Positions 7,522-14,563 of a DNA stretch of 41,230 nucleotides are shown here, in pieces. Position numbers and translations under genes: made by a program. Within the stretch, counting starts at the first letter, position 1; each line of letters starts with the position of its first letter. The stretch spans positions 1-41,230 of IMG/VR virus record IMGVR_UViG_3300037172_000055; one strand, 5' to 3'. The notes below the pieces were generated by a model, which made no database searches, was not told the origin of the DNA, and was given only the letters and a program-made list of their open reading frames with translations. Origin of the DNA: a virus.

Positions 7522-7596
7522 GCTCGTGTCGTATAGTGGCTAATACCTCTGTCTTTCCAACAGAAAAAAGCGGGTCGGAACCGCTCACGAGTACCA
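7522..7596 (+). tRNA. tRNA-Glu(TTC)
   Basis: Acceptor GCTCGTG/CACGAGT with a G-U first pair, anticodon stem TCTGT/ACAGA with loop CTTTCCA, T arm AGCGG/CCGCT, encoded CCA. It is 3 bp after the preceding tRNA. Confidence 0.8.
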
Positions 7597-7605
7597 ATTA
7601 ACATT

Positions 7606-7878
7606 ATGATTGCTGATATTTATGCTTTTTCTAGAGATGGATTTACACATGATACTTTTCAAAATTTTTTAAACGGTGATTTTCATGATGTGTTTCAGTT
7701 TGACCGGTCTACTATACCACCATATAATCTGTTTAAAGTATCAATCAATTTAGATGATTATGATATAAGTTGTGGACCTGGTGTTGTATATAATCATACT
7801 GTCTTACATTTTAGAAAGAAAACTATAAACTCCAGACATGCAGAAAGTGGTGAACGGAGGCTTGAACCTTATTTATGA
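7606..7878 (+). CDS. tagged small protein, unknown
   Basis: 90 residues beginning 9 bp after tRNA-Glu. The body is aromatic-rich (FQNFLNGDFHDVFQFDR, NLFKVSINLDDYDIS) and likely a small beta domain. The last residues, S-R-H-A-E-S-G-E-R-R-L-E-P-Y-L, carry the C-terminal module found on 25 proteins here. It overlaps the next tagged gene by 4 bp. No function recognised. Confidence 0.75.
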   Translation: MIADIYAFSRDGFTHDTFQNFLNGDFHDVFQFDRSTIPPYNLFKVSINLDDYDISCGPGVVYNHTVLHFRKKTINSRHAESGERRLEPYL

Positions 7879-8168
7879 ATGAATATATAGTAGGAGATGA
7901 AGTTTCTGTAACTCTTAAGTCTGGTAATCGAGTTAAAGCAAAGATTATAAGTATTGATAATGACGAGCTTGCACTAAAGTTTGTAGAGTATACAGAGCTT
8001 ATAAACATTGATGCAAGCGTTGGTTCAAGCGTTGGTTCAAGCGTTGGTTCAGGCGGTGGTTCAGACGGTTGGCCTATTATTCATAGACACATAAATGAGG
8101 TAATCTCTTTAGTATCTAAAATTAGAAAAGAAAATCCTTTTGATAGGAAACTGGAGTTTGATTTATGA
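7875..8168 (+). CDS. tagged SH3/KOW-like small protein with SVGS repeat
   Basis: 97 residues. Residues 2-45 (EYIVGDEVSVTLKSGNRVKA, then I-I-S-I-D) have the G-D-x-V strand-turn pattern of small SH3/KOW-type barrels, shared with the array at 26.7-29.2 kb. A linker follows in which a 12-bp unit (GCGTTGGTTCAA-like) is repeated about three times to give SVGSSVGSSVGS, then GGGSDG. The C-terminus, K-E-N-P-F-D-R-K-L-E-F-D-L, is the common tail. The linker implies the tail must sit away from the barrel. Overlaps neighbours by 4 bp on both sides. Confidence 0.75.
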   Translation: MNEYIVGDEVSVTLKSGNRVKAKIISIDNDELALKFVEYTELINIDASVGSSVGSSVGSGGGSDGWPIIHRHINEVISLVSKIRKENPFDRKLEFDL

Positions 8169-8647
8169 CAATAACAAAAATAGGTAATAGATGGTATGAT
8201 GAAAACAATAATAGCTGGTTATCAGAAGAAGCAGCTACTCAATACTCACCTACCCTAACTAATTGTAGAGAGTGTAGAGATTGTAGTAATTGTAGAGATT
8301 GTTATAATTGTAGTAATTGGTGTAGTAATTGTAATAGTTGTAGTAATTGTATTAATTGTAGTAGTTGTAATTATTGTAGTAATTGTATTAATTGTAGTAA
8401 TTGTAGAGATTGTAGAGATTGTAGTAATTGTAGTAGTTGTAGTAATTGTAGTGGTTGTAGTGGTTGTGATGATTGTAGTGATTGTATTGCTTGTAGTTAT
8501 TGTGGTAATTGTAAAGATTGTTTTCACTGCTATTTATGTAAAATTTGTAGTAACCTTAGATTTTATGAAAAAGGATCACAATTAGATACTACTACTATAA
8601 GGGTGGAGGCTAATGCTTTTGACAGAAAATTAGAAATAGACTTATGA
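8165..8647 (+). CDS. Cys-triplet repeat protein, copy 1 (32 Cys)
   Basis: 160 residues. Residues 1-33 form the family N-domain (T-I-T-K-I-G-N-R-W-Y-D-E-N-N-N-S-W, then Y-S-P-T-L-T-N). From C34 there are 32 cysteines spaced every third residue, the other positions mostly Ser/Asn/Asp/Arg/Gly. One phase slip occurs: S-N-W-C has three residues before the Cys instead of two. A spacer of about 30 residues leads to the common tail F-D-R-K-L-E-I-D-L. Nearly all Cys codons are TGT, so the DNA is a 9-bp-flavoured tandem repeat (TGTAGTAAT-like). Metal or Fe-S binding, or a one-faced Cys rod, are possible; the family is not one I can name. Confidence 0.85.
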   Translation: MTITKIGNRWYDENNNSWLSEEAATQYSPTLTNCRECRDCSNCRDCYNCSNWCSNCNSCSNCINCSSCNYCSNCINCSNCRDCRDCSNCSSCSNCSGCSGCDDCSDCIACSYCGNCKDCFHCYLCKICSNLRFYEKGSQLDTTTIRVEANAFDRKLEIDL

Positions 8648-8949
8648 AAAAAGACACACTTGTAACATTAACCAAATTAAAACCCGTTGAAAATCCAGAG
8701 TATCCAACTCCAAATAAAGCAGACTACAGACCAGGACAATTTAATGGAAATGTAAGTTTACCAATAGATTATACAGCTACTGGAATTTTATTAGAAGATA
8801 TTGAGGTTGGAGAGCCTATTCTTATGTTCAGACATATTAGAAATGGGATTAAAACTCCTGGTCATTTTTCTTCTAGCCGAGTCTCTAAAATAGAAGGTAA
8901 TTTGTTATACACTAATAACAGTATTTATAAAATTGAAATATTAACTTAA
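8644..8949 (+). CDS. small beta-rich protein, unknown
   Basis: 101 residues, no C-terminal tag. Motif-like segments are G-I-L-L-E-D-I-E-V-G-E-P-I, F-R-H-I-R-N-G-I and HFSSSRVSKIEGNLLYTNNSIY, a pattern I associate with small phage beta-barrel proteins of unknown function. Coupled by ATGA overlap to the Cys-triplet gene before it. Confidence 0.7.
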   Translation: MKKDTLVTLTKLKPVENPEYPTPNKADYRPGQFNGNVSLPIDYTATGILLEDIEVGEPILMFRHIRNGIKTPGHFSSSRVSKIEGNLLYTNNSIYKIEILT

Positions 8950-8954
8950 ACTAT

Positions 8955-9377
8955 ATGGAACAACTATATAAAAAGACAAAAAAGAATGGTAAGACTAAAT
9001 ATGCTAAGGTGAATTTAAAAGACTTGGCTGATAATTTACTAGTTGATAGAATGACTCTAAGCCCAGGTCTTTGGCTGGTTAAAGAAGTTCCTAATTGTAA
9101 GTCATTAAGTTCAGTTTCTAAAGTATCTAGAATACCGGATTACCCCTACGATTTTACTAGTATAATCATGAATCGTGACGAACTGGCCGATTTCCTCGTC
9201 AAATTTAACAATGATTATACTAAAAAACATCCTAGCTCAGGGAATGGATGGCAAATATTTCCGAGTTATTCCGAACTAGCTGAGGCTATTTTAAATGAAT
9301 TGGTTAGACTGGCTGGCCTAGGATTTGGTGAAAAGCGAGAAGTACCTGTAACTAGAAAATTAGATTTGGAGTTATAA
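8955..9377 (+). CDS. tagged protein, paralogue of the next gene
   Basis: 140 residues. The N-terminal half contains V-N-L-K-D-L-A-D, L-S-P-G-L-W-L-V-K-E-V-P-N and S-S-V-S-K-V-S-R-I-P-D-Y-P. The next protein has V-A-L-S-D-V-S, L-E-A-G-I-Y-L-V-K-P-L-P-N and S-I-I-S-K-L-A-K-Y-P-D-K-P at matching positions, so the two are paralogues. The C-terminus, V-T-R-K-L-D-L-E-L, is the common tail, and here it ends in TAA without overlapping a start. That shows the terminal Leu is not just a by-product of TTATGA overlaps. Confidence 0.75.
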   Translation: MEQLYKKTKKNGKTKYAKVNLKDLADNLLVDRMTLSPGLWLVKEVPNCKSLSSVSKVSRIPDYPYDFTSIIMNRDELADFLVKFNNDYTKKHPSSGNGWQIFPSYSELAEAILNELVRLAGLGFGEKREVPVTRKLDLEL

Positions 9378-9378
9378 T

Positions 9379-9819
9379 ATGGCAGACCTATACTATAAAG
9401 TTGGAAAAAGATATAGAGTAGCTTTATCTGATGTAAGTGAGGGAGCTATGACAACATTTTTATCAGAAGATGGAATAAGACCTACCTTTCTAACTATGGG
9501 AAATTTGGAGGCAGGTATATATTTGGTAAAACCACTACCTAATACTACTTTAGTGAGTATAATCTCTAAACTAGCTAAATACCCTGATAAACCTGAATTA
9601 CTGGCTCAAATAAAAGTTACCCAGTCTGAAATGGAATATTTTATTGCTGAGTATAGAAGAACTAGGGTTACTAAAATAGGAATTGATACATTAAGTAATC
9701 AAGAAATAGCCAAGGTTCTTTTTGATTATCTTATATCTAAATCTGGTATTAAATTTTCGGAGAAGCCGGTTGAAAAAGTTGAACATATAGTAGAACGAAA
9801 ACTAGAACTGGATTTATAA
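9379..9819 (+). CDS. tagged protein, paralogue of the preceding gene
   Basis: 146 residues, starting 1 bp after its paralogue. Shared block L-x-x-G-[LI]-[WY]-L-V-K-x-x-P-N, then a helical second half (EMEYFIAEYRR, QEIAKVLFDYLIS). It ends H-I-V-E-R-K-L-E-L-D-L. The stop is directly followed by tRNA-Ala at 9821. Function unknown. Confidence 0.75.
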   Translation: MADLYYKVGKRYRVALSDVSEGAMTTFLSEDGIRPTFLTMGNLEAGIYLVKPLPNTTLVSIISKLAKYPDKPELLAQIKVTQSEMEYFIAEYRRTRVTKIGIDTLSNQEIAKVLFDYLISKSGIKFSEKPVEKVEHIVERKLELDL

Positions 9820-9820
9820 C

Positions 9821-9892
9821 GGGGCTATAGTGATAATAGTAGCACGGAAGTTTTGCAAACTTCAGGACACAGAGCGTAACTGTGTAGTTCCA
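9821..9892 (+). tRNA. tRNA-Ala(TGC)
   Basis: Acceptor GGGGCTA/TAGTTCC with two G-U pairs, anticodon stem GAAGT/ACTTC with loop TTTGCAA, T arm CACAG/CTGTG, discriminator A. CCA is not encoded (ATC follows). It starts 1 bp after the stop of the upstream gene. Confidence 0.8.
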
Positions 9893-9896
9893 ATCC

Positions 9897-9970
9897 GGTC
9901 TGGAAGCATTAAAGTGATGCAGAGAACTCTTAATTCTCAGAATAGGGAGCGTTACCCTAGCAGACCACCA
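9897..9970 (+). tRNA. tRNA-Lys(CTT)
   Basis: Acceptor GGTCTGG/GCAGACC (the innermost pair is a mismatch), D arm GCAT/ATGC, anticodon stem GAGAA/TTCTC with loop CTCTTAA, T arm TAGGG/CCCTA, encoded A-CCA. Confidence 0.85.
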
Positions 9971-9976
9971 ATTAAA

Positions 9977-10222
9977 ATGAATGATCAAGTTAAACATGTA
10001 GAAATTATTACTATACCTCTGCCTATAGTGCTAGAAATAGTAAAGGAGTATGTAGAAGCTAAATATAATCTAACTGGTGGAGAAATATATTTAAGAAGAA
10101 AAACAGGACCAATACCTGATCCTGAATTGTATGATTTAAAATATAGAACTGTTGCAACACAAGCTGATATACATAAAGATTTATCAGAATTGCTGGAAAG
10201 AAAGTTAGAAATTGATTTGTAA
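9977..10222 (+). CDS. tagged small protein, unknown
   Basis: 81 residues from ATG 9977. The frame extends upstream to 9830, but that part is two tRNA genes. The body is helical and Ile/Val-rich (IPLPIVLEIVKEYVEAKYN), then L-S-E-L-L-E-R-K-L-E-I-D-L at the end, the common tail. It sits between tRNA-Lys(CTT) and tRNA-Lys(TTT). The second half may correspond to the helical C-terminal part of the two proteins before it. Confidence 0.7.
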   Translation: MNDQVKHVEIITIPLPIVLEIVKEYVEAKYNLTGGEIYLRRKTGPIPDPELYDLKYRTVATQADIHKDLSELLERKLEIDL

Positions 10223-10228
10223 GTCATT

Positions 10229-10305
10229 GCAAACGAAGCTTATATGGATAAGCAACCGACTTTTAATCGGTAGATAGCTTGGTTCGAATCCAGCCGTTTG
10301 CACCA
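10229..10305 (+). tRNA. tRNA-Lys(TTT)
   Basis: Acceptor GCAAACG/CGTTTGC, D arm GCTT/AAGC, anticodon stem ACCGA/TCGGT with loop CTTTTAA, T loop TTCGAAT, encoded A-CCA. Followed by AATTTA, as many tRNAs here are. Confidence 0.88.
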
Positions 10306-10317
10306 ATTTAATAATTT

Positions 10318-10403
10318 GCACTGTTATCCCGTAGAGGTAGCGGATTCGACTGTAGATCGAATGCTAAATAGCTCGGGTGGTTCAACTCCATCACAGTGCA
10401 CCA
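10318..10403 (+). tRNA. tRNA-Tyr(GTA)
   Basis: Acceptor GCACTGT/ACAGTGC, anticodon stem TTCGA/TCGAA with loop CTGTAGA, extended variable region as expected for bacterial Tyr, T arm GGTGG/CCATC, encoded A-CCA. Confidence 0.85.
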
Positions 10404-10415
10404 GACCAAAACAAA

Positions 10416-10673
10416 ATGAAAATAAAACTAAAATATAATGCAACAGGTGCAATGAAAATTATCATGCACATCTTAAAAAGATCTACTAAACGGCATAAGG
10501 CCCTAACTTTTAAACAAATAATGAGAGAAGGTTTAAGACTTTTTGGACCGTATCTTTATAGTGAAGACTATATGAGAAAAGGTATGGCTGACCTTAGAAG
10601 AATAAAATTTAGACTTGTTAATCATAAACCAAAAGATTTAAGGATACAATATAGTTATAGGTACATATACTAA
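10416..10673 (+). CDS. small basic protein, unknown
   Basis: 85 residues from ATG 10416; the frame opens earlier inside tRNA-Tyr, which is not a credible start. Rich in Lys/Arg/Tyr, with a helix-like segment (TGAMKIIMHILKRSTKRHK) and a C-terminus R-I-Q-Y-S-Y-R-Y-I-Y. Possibly nucleic-acid-binding by charge. No tag and no family recognised. Confidence 0.6.
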   Translation: MKIKLKYNATGAMKIIMHILKRSTKRHKALTFKQIMREGLRLFGPYLYSEDYMRKGMADLRRIKFRLVNHKPKDLRIQYSYRYIY

Positions 10674-10688
10674 TATAGTATAGTGACA

Positions 10689-11702
10689 TTACGAAACATT
10701 TTTATGCAAGTGTAATTCAATGGTAGAATGAGGCTCCTCCAAAGCTTTAATGGGCGTTCGACTCGCCTCACTTGCTTGTAATTGTTTAATTAATAAATTA
10801 GGTTCTTTTACTATTTCCTCCCAATTACCACCATATTTTTTAGTCTTAATGATAACTAGATTTGGCACTTTAGCTGTTTTCATTTTGTACTCTGCTTCTT
10901 TAGTAATATATCCTTTCAATTCAACGAAAATATTGTTTAAAATAAAGTCAGGATAGTAATTGCGGGATTTACCGTCTAACGTAGTATAAGGAAATCCTTT
11001 TAAGTTTCTAGAATAAGATAGATTTAATTGTTCGGCTATTTTGCAAAAATTATATTCCATAGTTGACTGACAGTGTATTATTGTACCATCTTTTTTGGTA
11101 TAGTCTGAGTGTTTACCCCAACCTCCACCTTTACGAGGGCCTCCGGTTTTACCTTTCAATACTTTTGATTGCAGTAACTTATAACAAGCTGAAGAACATG
11201 TTGACTTTCTGCAGTGTGTTTTAAATGGGTTAAGACATATTATACATATTTTATTCACTATTTTAACGACTTGTCCATTTTTATATCTAAAACGAGGAAT
11301 ACCGTCGTTTTCGTAACGATTTTTTAATGCTAAACTTATGTTCATATTTTTAGTTTTAATTTGTTTTGTTGTTAGATGACTATTCCTATATTTAGCGCTG
11401 CAAGACTTATTGCAAAAATTTAGTTTTGTTCGTTTGATTTCCTTCTGTAATTTATATCTTGTTTTTCCACACTGAGCACAAGTTACAAGTTTTGCAGCAT
11501 TAGGTTTGCATTGTTTTGAACAATAATCGGACACACGACAACTAAGTTTATTTGCAATCTGACGTTGCACTTCATTTTTATTTTTGTAGTATGTTTTATG
11601 ACAATTACAACATTCTAAAGGTATAAGATCTCTAGAACCACAAGTGTCAAATATAGCTTGTAACATCAATATCTTCATATGAGTTATATTACCACTATCC
11701 AC
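10689..11702 (-). CDS. zinc-finger plus PD-(D/E)XK (VSR-like) homing-type endonuclease
   Basis: 337 residues and the only convincing minus-strand gene. Residues about 30-180 hold three Cys-rich treble-clef-like fingers (C31-C32-x-C34 with C61/C65; C75-x2-C78 with C97/C101; C-x2-C with C-x4-C-x3-C). After a Gly-rich linker (GGPRKGGGWGKHS) comes S-T-M-E-Y-N-F, then Y-Y-P-D-F-I-L and F-V-E-L-K-G-Y. This D...E-x-K spacing is typical of VSR/PD-(D/E)XK nucleases in phage homing endonucleases. The last about 25 residues are encoded antisense to tRNA-Gly (10706-10776). Orientation, position between tRNA genes and the domain mix suggest a mobile free-standing homing gene. Confidence 0.75.
   Translation of the reverse strand: MDSGNITHMKILMLQAIFDTCGSRDLIPLECCNCHKTYYKNKNEVQRQIANKLSCRVSDYCSKQCKPNAAKLVTCAQCGKTRYKLQKEIKRTKLNFCNKSCSAKYRNSHLTTKQIKTKNMNISLALKNRYENDGIPRFRYKNGQVVKIVNKICIICLNPFKTHCRKSTCSSACYKLLQSKVLKGKTGGPRKGGGWGKHSDYTKKDGTIIHCQSTMEYNFCKIAEQLNLSYSRNLKGFPYTTLDGKSRNYYPDFILNNIFVELKGYITKEAEYKMKTAKVPNLVIIKTKKYGGNWEEIVKEPNLLIKQLQASEASRTPIKALEEPHSTIELHLHKNVS
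10706..10776 (+). tRNA. tRNA-Gly(TCC), overlapped antisense by the homing-type gene
   Basis: Acceptor GCAAGTG/CACTTGC, D arm ATTC/GAAT with AATGGTA loop, anticodon stem AGGCT/AGCTT with loop CCTCCAA (C instead of T at position 33), T arm GGGCG/CGCCT. CCA is not encoded (TTGT follows). Confidence 0.72.
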
Positions 11703-11725
11703 TCCAAACTAGCAACAACAATTAT

Positions 11726-11801
11726 GCTCTATTAATGTAAGGGTTAGCAATACCGACCTGTCACGCCGGAAGAACGGATTCGAGTTCCGTATAGAGCGCC
11801 A
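11726..11801 (+). tRNA. tRNA-Asp(GTC)
   Basis: Acceptor GCTCTAT/ATAGAGC, anticodon stem CCGAC/GCCGG with one mismatch and loop CTGTCAC, T arm ACGGA/TCCGT with TTCGAGT loop, G73 and encoded CCA. It lies 23 bp beyond the 5' end of the minus-strand nuclease gene. Confidence 0.85.
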
Positions 11802-11811
11802 CTAAAACAAA

Positions 11812-12309
11812 ATGACAATAACTAAAAGAGACGATAGATGGTATGACGAAAACAATAATAGTTGGAGAACAGAAGAATCAGCTACTACATACTCACTTAC
11901 CCTAATTAATTGTAGAGATTGTAGTAGTTGTAATAATTGTATAGGTTGTAGTGGTTGTAGAGATTGTAGTGGTTGTAATAATTGTAATAATTGTAATAAT
12001 TGTAATAATTGTTATAATTGTAGTGGTTGTAGTGCTTGTAATATTTTTAATTATTGTCATGATTGCAGTAGTTGTTTTAATTGTTATGATTGTAGTTATT
12101 GTATTTGTTGTAATCAGTGTATAAGTTGTAGTGATTGTAGAGATTGTAATAATTGTAGTTATTGTAGTCATTGTAGTAATTGTAGTTATTGTAATCATTG
12201 TGAATTGTGTGGAAAATTAGTTGATCAAAAGTTTCAAGAAAAGATTAAAGACCCATTAATTAGGACAGAGTTTAATGTAGAAAACAGGTTACTAGAACCA
12301 GACTTATAA
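11812..12309 (+). CDS. Cys-triplet repeat protein, copy 2 (33 Cys)
   Basis: 165 residues. N-domain variant T-K-R-D-D-R-W-Y-D-E-N-N-N-S-W-R-T-E-E, then 33 cysteines at three-residue spacing. One triplet has Phe in the Cys place (N-I-F-N-Y-C). Four consecutive N-N-C units around residues 56-67 point to recent repeat expansion. The block Q-C-I-S-C-S-D-C-R-D-C-N-N-C is also in the copy at 20247. The tail, V-E-N-R-L-L-E-P-D-L, has Leu in the variable second position. Starts 10 bp after tRNA-Asp. Confidence 0.85.
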   Translation: MTITKRDDRWYDENNNSWRTEESATTYSLTLINCRDCSSCNNCIGCSGCRDCSGCNNCNNCNNCNNCYNCSGCSACNIFNYCHDCSSCFNCYDCSYCICCNQCISCSDCRDCNNCSYCSHCSNCSYCNHCELCGKLVDQKFQEKIKDPLIRTEFNVENRLLEPDL

Positions 12310-12313
12310 ATTT

Positions 12314-12595
12314 ATGCAGTTAATTGAACAAACAATACTAGACTATATTGTAAAACCTGATAAACTTGAAACTAAGTTGTCTCATATTATTGGATTTAAT
12401 ATAGTCAAAAACAAGCTATCACCAACCTCAATCAAATGTGTTACTACAATACTAGAACAGGAAAAGGATGCAGTGGATTATTTTACTGTTCATCCATATA
12501 CTAGGCTAGGTTGTGATAATACCAATTATGATAGGCAAAATGATTCTTTGTACCAATCACCTAACCAATTTCGTTACTTAACATACACTGATTAA
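12314..12595 (+). CDS. small protein, unknown
   Basis: 93 residues. Helical first half (TILDYIVKPDKLETKLSHII), Asn/Tyr/Asp-rich C-terminus (DNTNYDRQNDSLY). No tag. Its stop overlaps the start of the RecB-like nuclease (TAATG), so the two are co-translated, but no function is evident. Confidence 0.65.
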   Translation: MQLIEQTILDYIVKPDKLETKLSHIIGFNIVKNKLSPTSIKCVTTILEQEKDAVDYFTVHPYTRLGCDNTNYDRQNDSLYQSPNQFRYLTYTD

Positions 12596-13368
12596 TGACC
12601 TGGCGCTTCTCACATTCAAGTATAGGAAGTTACAAGCAATGTCCTAAGAGGTATGAACTTACCTACCTTCAAAAAGGTAAAGTACAAAAAGAGGATACAG
12701 TTGAACTATTCTTAGGAAAAAGGGTGCATGAATGTTTAGAAGTATTATATCACTATGCTAATTTAGGCAATACCTGGCTTTTAAAAGATTTGACTGATCT
12801 ATTTATCGTTTTATGGGAAGAGAAATGGAATAATGATATAAAGATAGTTAGATTCGGCTTACCTGCTCTACATTACCTTGATTTAGGTATAAAACAACTA
12901 ACTGACTACTATAATAAGTATCATCCTTTCAACCAACACAAATCCCTGAGTTTAGAGCAGAAGCTATATTTTAATTTAGCCCAAGATGAAAAGTATGTAA
13001 TGTCTGGAGTAATTGATAGGATAGAAGAAATTGAGCCTGACTATCTAGCTATTCATGATTATAAGACTGGTAAGAATATGATGAGTCAGAAAGAATGTGA
13101 CTCAGACCGACAACTTGCTACTTATGCTATTGGGGTTTTAAATAAATATCCTGCTACTCAAAAAATTGATTTAGTCTGGCATTATCTACTATATAATGTT
13201 GAAGTTGTATCTAGTAGGACTGCTGAACAATTAGAAAAGTTAAAGGTTGAACTGATAACAGATATTGATACTATATCTAAAGCTGTTACAGATAATAACT
13301 TCAAAACTAATATATCACGTTTATGTGATTGGTGTGAAGTTAAGAAATTTTGTCCTGCTCACAAATAA
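12595..13368 (+). CDS. RecB/Cas4-like PD-(D/E)XK nuclease with Fe-S cluster
   Basis: 257 residues. It opens with F-S-H-S-S-I-G-S-Y-K-Q-C16-P-K-R-Y, the usual start of AddB/Cas4-type nucleases. GKRVHECLE follows (the metal-site His region), then V-I-D-R-I-E-E-I with H-D-Y-K-T-G (catalytic D and D-x-K) and RQLATYA (motif QxxxY). Three C-terminal cysteines (C244, C247, C253 in C-D-W-C-E-V-K-K-F-C) combine with C16 as the four-Cys [4Fe-4S] latch of Cas4/AddB. Such enzymes process DNA ends 5'-3'. It is outside the core recombination block; no CRISPR array is present, so a DNA-end-processing or repair role is likelier than adaptation. Confidence 0.83.
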   Translation: MTWRFSHSSIGSYKQCPKRYELTYLQKGKVQKEDTVELFLGKRVHECLEVLYHYANLGNTWLLKDLTDLFIVLWEEKWNNDIKIVRFGLPALHYLDLGIKQLTDYYNKYHPFNQHKSLSLEQKLYFNLAQDEKYVMSGVIDRIEEIEPDYLAIHDYKTGKNMMSQKECDSDRQLATYAIGVLNKYPATQKIDLVWHYLLYNVEVVSSRTAEQLEKLKVELITDIDTISKAVTDNNFKTNISRLCDWCEVKKFCPAHK

Positions 13369-13373
13369 TTTTA

Positions 13374-13449
13374 GGCTGTATAGTGAAAGTGGATATCATA
13401 CAATTCTTCTAAATTTGAGTTCCTGGTTCGATCCCAGGTACAGCCACCA
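13374..13449 (+). tRNA. tRNA-Arg(TCT)
   Basis: Acceptor GGCTGTA/TACAGCC, anticodon loop CTTCTAA on an imperfect CAATT/ATTTG stem, T arm CCTGG/CCAGG with TTCGATC loop, encoded A-CCA. Starts 5 bp after the nuclease stop. Confidence 0.85.
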
Positions 13450-13513
13450 TTTTAAAACCGAAGCCGTTGAACTTCATTAAATCTTCAACAAACAACAAAT
13501 AAACACTAACTAT

Positions 13514-14056
13514 ATGAATAAAGTACCTATTACTAAAACCGCCCTACAAGCACTTTCAACTCCTACTAAAGATGTGATTGACAAGGCTTCACCACTAATT
13601 AAACGCTTTGCTGAAATTATCATGGGTTATTATAGCCCTGAAGAACCAGCTGTTTTTGAGTCTGAAGGAGATAAGATAGTCCAAGCTTTGTTTGATAAAT
13701 GGCCTAAAGATGATACTACTTTGCGGCTAGCTGAATTGACTGAAGCTATTTACGGATATAAGCCTGTTGTTAAAGATAATAAGACGATTAAATTTGGAGA
13801 ATTGATTAAGTACAATAGTGACGTCTATGTAACTGTGCATAGTGATAGTAATAGTTTTTATGTTGCTTCAGTGAATGGAGCAAATTGTCTACGTCTATAT
13901 CCAAATAATGCTATTAATAAAGTTACGGCTGCTGAAGCTGGTATTTTTGTTAAAGAATTCTTGAAAGTTAAACCTAGTATATTACTTACTACGCTAGGTA
14001 AGGTAGCTATCAGTATTGTTTTAGAGTTTTTGGAACAGGTTGGAGATAATATTTAA
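13514..14056 (+). CDS. unknown protein
   Basis: 180 residues. N-terminal helices (KDVIDKASPLIKRFAEIIMGYY), a central beta-type stretch (KFGELIKYNSDVYVTVHSDSNSF), then helices to the C-terminus (LGKVAISIVLEFLEQVG). No catalytic motif, signal peptide or tag. It stands alone between tRNA-Arg and tRNA-Asn, with an A-rich leader lacking Shine-Dalgarno and a short GTTGAA/TTCAAC hairpin upstream. Confidence 0.7.
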   Translation: MNKVPITKTALQALSTPTKDVIDKASPLIKRFAEIIMGYYSPEEPAVFESEGDKIVQALFDKWPKDDTTLRLAELTEAIYGYKPVVKDNKTIKFGELIKYNSDVYVTVHSDSNSFYVASVNGANCLRLYPNNAINKVTAAEAGIFVKEFLKVKPSILLTTLGKVAISIVLEFLEQVGDNI

Positions 14057-14062
14057 TCTAGT

Positions 14063-14138
14063 TGGTGTGTAGCTCAATTGGTAGAGCAATCGATTGTTAC
14101 TCGATAGGTTCTTGGTCCGACTCCAAGCACACCAGCCA
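14063..14138 (+). tRNA. tRNA-Asn(GTT)
   Basis: Acceptor TGGTGTG/CACACCA, D arm GCTC/GAGC with AATTGGTA, anticodon stem ATCGA/TCGAT with loop TTGTTAC, G73 and encoded CCA. Confidence 0.88.
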
Positions 14139-14291
14139 ACATTTGCTAGGTAGTTTAATATTATGTGTTATAATGATGACTTCAATAGACTATCTGCTAG
14201 CGTAGTTGCGACCCATTATTAAACGCACTTGTAAAACCACAGCTTTCTAAGCTGTTGATGTCGTGTCAAGAACGACCCTGGCTGTCAATTT
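14139..14291 (+). other. non-coding gap with tRNA-like remnants
   Basis: Contains an anticodon-arm-like hairpin ACAGC-TTTCTAA-GCTGT (near 14239) followed by a T-arm-like GTCGT-GTCAAGA-ACGAC. No matching acceptor 5' strand or D arm was found, so this is either a degenerate tRNA-Arg(TCT)-like gene or a fragment. The 5' part holds an imperfect inverted repeat built on GCTAG...CTAGC (14145-14205). Confidence 0.35.
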
Positions 14292-14474
14292 ATGAATGAA
14301 CAACAACGTAAGAAAAAACTAGTAGATGTAATAAATCTGGTTGATGATGAACTTAGACTAGTTATCAAAGCAACTTATGCTAAAGAGCGTACAACTGAGG
14401 AAAGACTAGCAATTGCAGATATAATAGAGGCTCAAGGCCGACTATTAGATGCACAGTCACGTCTCGAAAAATAA
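14292..14474 (+). CDS. small helical protein, unknown
   Basis: 60 residues, highly charged and predicted to be almost entirely helical (EERLAIADIIEAQGRLLDAQSRLEK), compatible with a short coiled coil. No tag. Ends 5 bp before tRNA-Met(CAT). Confidence 0.6.
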   Translation: MNEQQRKKKLVDVINLVDDELRLVIKATYAKERTTEERLAIADIIEAQGRLLDAQSRLEK

Positions 14475-14479
14475 ACTTT

Positions 14480-14556
14480 TGCGGGAGGGTAGGTTAGATC
14501 TACAGAAGTCTCATAAGCTTCTTTAAACTAGGTGCAATTCCTAGTCTCCGCACCCA
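14480..14556 (+). tRNA. tRNA with CAT anticodon (Met or lysidine-Ile)
   Basis: Anticodon stem GAAGT/GCTTC with loop CTCATAA, T arm CTAGG/CCTAG, 3' end CTCCGCA-C-CCA. The acceptor is TGCGGGA with imperfect inner pairs (one extra G). Whether it is elongator Met, initiator or Ile2 cannot be decided by eye. Confidence 0.75.
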
Positions 14557-14563
14557 TTTAAAT

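Noticed and set aside
8270-8520. CRISPR or minisatellite interpretation of the TGTAGTAAT-type repeats
   Set aside because: Units are 9 bp with no spacers, keep reading frame and amino-acid period exactly, and are bounded by conserved coding domains, so they are protein-coding repeats.
9830-9976. Extended N-terminus of the tagged protein ending at 10222
   Set aside because: The stretch is occupied by tRNA-Ala and tRNA-Lys. ATG 9977 follows the tRNA and gives a protein of normal family size. The same reasoning moved starts at 10416, 17289, 25878 and 31543.
12595-13368. Cas4 of a CRISPR system
   Set aside because: The fold and Fe-S cysteines fit, but there are no cas1/cas2 genes or repeat array in the window; a stand-alone phage nuclease is simpler.
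13265-13480. Open frame across the RecB-like gene end and tRNA-Arg
   Set aside because: It is out of frame with the nuclease and reads through the tRNA; no independent support.
14227-14289. A further tRNA-Arg(TCT)
   Set aside because: Anticodon- and T-arm-like hairpins are present but no pairing acceptor or D arm was found; listed only as a remnant.
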